Assembly: GCA_048267965.1 (NCBI GenBank)
Contig: JBLWWK010000007.1
Coordinates: 1 to 64,000, forward strand
Reading direction: 5' to 3'
Length of the DNA stretch: 64,000 nucleotides
Origin: GCA-2705995 sp048267965
Lineage (GTDB): Bacteria > Bacteroidota > Bacteroidia > Flavobacteriales_G > Salibacteraceae
The translations under genes were made by a program, and so were the position numbers. Below the pieces are notes generated by a model. It searched no databases. It saw nothing but the letters and a program-made list of their open reading frames with translations, and had not been told where the DNA came from. The stretch's first letter is position 1. Every line of letters starts with the position of its first letter. Below, piece after piece: positions 62,078 to 64,000 of the stretch.

Positions 62078-64000
62078 ATGAGCGCATTTCTAGACCAACT
62101 ACAGCAACATCTTAGAGAAAAACACCTCGATAATTTTCAGAATTTAACATTGGTTTTTCCGAGTAGAAGGGCCGCGTTGTTTTTTAAGAATTACATCTTA
62201 CAAAGCAGTGAGAAAGTAATGGTTTTGCCAAAAATCTATTCCATTGAAGAATTTCTCGCTCAGTTTACTCAATTAAAATCTATCAGTGGCATAGCAGCAG
62301 CCATCGAGTTTTATTTGGCGTATAGAGCTGTAGAAGGAACACGAGCCGAATCTTTCGATCAATTTTTAAAATGGGGGCCTACCATGTTGTCCGATTTTAG
62401 CGAATTAGATGCGTATTTGGTTCCTACCGATAAGCTGTTTAACCATTTAAAAGATATTAGAGCGCTAGAAGCTTGGAATATTGACGGATCTGAACCTTCT
62501 GAAGTTCAGCGAGAATACGTTCAGTTTTGGGAGAAGATGGGGTTGTATTACGAACAGCTTAAGCAACAATTACTCGATCAGAAGTTGGGTTATTCAGGTT
62601 TGATGTACCGCTTTTTGTCAGAAAATCAAGAAACTCTTTTTGAGCAAAATCAGCATCAAATTCTTGAAAAAGATGGAAAAGTTGTTTTTGCAGGCTTTAA
62701 TGCGCTGAACAAGGCAGAAGTAGAGTGGCTGAACTTTTTTAACGATAAAAATTTAGTCGAAGTTTACTGGGATGCCGATGATTATTATTTAAGTCAACCC
62801 GAGCAAGAGGCAGGTTGGTTTATTCGCCAGTATCAATCGAAGTGGCCTGGTCAGTGTTTTGTTTCTAAGGGTTTTAAAGAATCGAAAAAAATTAAAATTG
62901 TAGAAACGCCCAACGAGCTTTCTCAAGCCAATGCGTTACAACAATTATTGCCTTCTAATGAAGTAACTGAAAGTATAAGTAAAGGCATTGTGCTGGCGAG
63001 TGAAGAGTTGTTGATTCCTGTGCTGAATAATCTCCCAGAAAAAGAGAAGAAAATTAATGCAACATTAGGCTTTCCTTTAAAACTATCACCCGTTTTTGGT
63101 TTTGTAGAAGCGTTGATTTCTGTTTATTGGAATGCCGTTAAAATGAAAGGCTCTACCGATGTTTTCTATTATAAAAATGTAGAGCATTGGCTGAGCGAGC
63201 CCATTATTCATCAAATAGATGGCGCTCAAGAATTTGTGCAGTCGATTTTAAAAAAGGTAAAGTCTGAAAATCGAATTTTTATCTCTCAAAAGTGGTGGAA
63301 TCGACAAGTGGAGCAAGCCAGCGGATTGAGTAGTGCTTTAAAAGTGTGCTTTCAGTTTAATGAAGCTACTTCTCGAGAAATGCTCACCAAAACGCAGTAT
63401 TGGCTAGTGTTTTTAGAAAGAGAATGGCAAGAGAAACCACAAGATACCGAACAGCAAATTATACTAGAATATTTGCAATTGATTAATGGTGAGTTAGATC
63501 AGCTCGATCAGATTTTACAGCATTATCAGTTAGAACTCGATATTCATTCTATGCGCCAGTTAGTGGTGCAAGTTTTATCGAAAGAGACCATTGCTTTTAC
63601 CGGTGATCCGCTGGGAGGTTTACAAGTAATGGGTATGCTAGAAACTCGATTGCTTGATTTTGATCAAATTACGGTGTTGTCTTTAAACGAGGGTATTTTG
63701 CCAAAAGGCAAAAAAGGGTCGTCATTTATACCTTTCGATGTTCGCATAGCTTTTCAACTGCCTACCCACAAAGAGAAAGACGCCATTTTTGCCTATTATT
63801 TCTATCGTTTAATACAACGAGCCAAAGAGGTAAATTTGCTTTACAGTGTAGATCAAGATGGTTTTTCGAAAGGTGAAATGAGTCGTTTTATTTTGCAGTT
63901 GAAAGACGAATTGCCCAATTATCATCCTGATACGGTAATTGAAGAAACAAAACTGCAAATTCCGGTTCCTACCACAGTAGACACTCAAACGAAAATTGAA
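62078..64000 (+). CDS. AddB-like PD-(D/E)XK nuclease/helicase-type protein, 3' end outside the window
   Basis: From ATG 62078 the frame stays open for 641 codons to the window edge. It begins 'SAFLDQLQQHLREKH' and has 'LTLVFPSRRAALFFKNYI', the AddB/RecBCD-type partner motif of the double-strand-break repair nuclease of Bacteroidota. Later 'LSLNEGILPKGKKGSSFIPFDVR' is a further family marker. The nuclease domain is expected after the edge and cannot be seen. It would resect DNA ends for recombination, and also for natural transformation, relevant to the recurrent word discussed in the findings. A word copy lies at its visible end (63964). Confidence 0.82.
   Translation, partial: MSAFLDQLQQHLREKHLDNFQNLTLVFPSRRAALFFKNYILQSSEKVMVLPKIYSIEEFLAQFTQLKSISGIAAAIEFYLAYRAVEGTRAESFDQFLKWGPTMLSDFSELDAYLVPTDKLFNHLKDIRALEAWNIDGSEPSEVQREYVQFWEKMGLYYEQLKQQLLDQKLGYSGLMYRFLSENQETLFEQNQHQILEKDGKVVFAGFNALNKAEVEWLNFFNDKNLVEVYWDADDYYLSQPEQEAGWFIRQYQSKWPGQCFVSKGFKESKKIKIVETPNELSQANALQQLLPSNEVTESISKGIVLASEELLIPVLNNLPEKEKKINATLGFPLKLSPVFGFVEALISVYWNAVKMKGSTDVFYYKNVEHWLSEPIIHQIDGAQEFVQSILKKVKSENRIFISQKWWNRQVEQASGLSSALKVCFQFNEATSREMLTKTQYWLVFLEREWQEKPQDTEQQIILEYLQLINGELDQLDQILQHYQLELDIHSMRQLVVQVLSKETIAFTGDPLGGLQVMGMLETRLLDFDQITVLSLNEGILPKGKKGSSFIPFDVRIAFQLPTHKEKDAIFAYYFYRLIQRAKEVNLLYSVDQDGFSKGEMSRFILQLKDELPNYHPDTVIEETKLQIPVPTTVDTQTKIE

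Larger units (their letters stand above)
1411..63974. repeat. Dispersed word CGGTAGGAACCG, 43 copies of its 8-base core
   Basis: Core GTAGGAAC (forward) or GTTCCTAC (reverse). Reverse on the top strand, first base of each: 1411, 1962, 5186, 6796, 9375, 10032, 13802, 15275, 20097, 23967, 24662, 25457, 31721, 37257, 38781, 40501, 44083, 45053, 46592, 49412, 52540, 58254, 60412, 62419, 63964. Forward: 2100, 4282, 6143, 12151, 13890, 14470, 15440, 18145, 28069, 30847, 38051, 40093, 44606, 46852, 49112, 54515, 56155, 60190. The outer tetramers CGGT/ACCG are an inverted repeat; the centre AGGA breaks the symmetry. About 2 copies are expected by chance in 64 kb on both strands. It is read mainly as Val-Gly-Thr or Val-Pro-Thr, also as Gly-Ser-Tyr, Arg-Asn and Phe-Leu. 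Confidence 0.9.

Noticed and set aside
1411..63974. Recurrent word as a strand-biased chi- or KOPS-like signal
   Set aside because: Orientation is 25 to 18 and alternates along the window in about as many runs (25) as chance predicts (22). No skew is visible, although a full-genome plot could still show one.
1411..63974. Recurrent word as a by-product of codon bias
   Set aside because: It appears in other reading frames (Gly-Ser-Tyr, Arg-Asn, Phe-Leu), on the non-coding strand of genes with equal frequency, and in gaps at 6796 and 44083.
1411..63974. Recurrent word as a mobile element (MITE/IS ends) or CRISPR repeat
   Set aside because: Only 10-12 bases are shared, the flanks are unrelated, spacing is irregular and most copies lie in conserved genes without disrupting them.

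Overview
The window is a gene-dense stretch of a Bacteroidota chromosome, most likely order Flavobacteriales; I cannot place it to genus. The reasons are: type IX secretion (T9SS) C-terminal sorting tails on secreted proteases and an oxidase; family-restricted proteins (Porin_10-like, DUF5916, DUF4834, a GAPDH with a long N-terminal extension, the secreted protein often labelled 'asparagine synthetase B'); a CarB without the C-terminal allosteric domain; menaquinone genes; Bacteroidota-type promoters (TTTG, 19-21 nt, TAnnTTTG); and an AT-rich base composition with weak Shine-Dalgarno sites. No rRNA, tRNA, CRISPR array, insertion sequence or prophage was found.

Layout. 0-5.3 kb: outer-membrane/secreted proteins (a porin with a disturbed 5' end, DUF5916, a conserved secreted protein). 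5.2-10.1 kb, minus strand: housekeeping genes dnaB, accA, lptF/G and tgt. 10.2-13.0 kb, plus strand: GT2 glycosyltransferase, ECF sigma factor, rsmG and a DUF1801 protein. 13.1-17.4 kb, minus strand: a small XRE regulator with a palindromic candidate operator, two overlapping cupredoxin genes that together look like a split multicopper oxidase, and an MsbA-like ABC exporter. 17.5-25.3 kb: rpmH with a good promoter and terminator, an alpha/beta hydrolase, carB, DUF4834, a YfhO-type membrane protein and a glycan-type enzyme. 25.3-29.5 kb, minus strand: flippase, GT2, BrkB and nadC. 29.6-38.4 kb, plus strand: a small unknown protein, type II NADH dehydrogenase, a tight cysQ / SLC13 permease / cysC / cysD / cysN sulfate-activation run, rdgB and ddl. 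38.5-46.7 kb: two T9SS subtilases flanking a fused cobalamin-dependent acyl-CoA mutase (IcmF type), with a degraded lipoprotein-like fragment between. 46.9-55.2 kb: a YdcF-like protein, a menF-menD-menB operon headed by an M43 protease, a response regulator, mltG and dapF. 55.5-64.0 kb: HtrA protease, GAPDH, several small proteins, a TPR protein and the start of an AddB-like recombination nuclease that runs off the end.

The most unusual signal is not a gene. A short DNA word, consensus CGGTAGGAACCG (reverse complement CGGTTCCTACCG), recurs across the whole window. I count 43 copies of its invariant 8-mer core GTAGGAAC/GTTCCTAC, where about 2 would be expected by chance. The copies lie on both strands, mostly inside genes of unrelated function, a few between genes, about one per 1.5 kb. 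Inside genes it is read mostly as Val-Gly-Thr or Val-Pro-Thr, in roughly equal numbers, but also in other frames, so the constraint acts on DNA and not on protein. Frequency, strand neutrality and tolerance within coding sequence resemble the DNA uptake sequences of Neisseria and Pasteurellaceae or the HIP1 repeat of cyanobacteria. I know of no description of such an element in Bacteroidota. Its function cannot be settled from this window.
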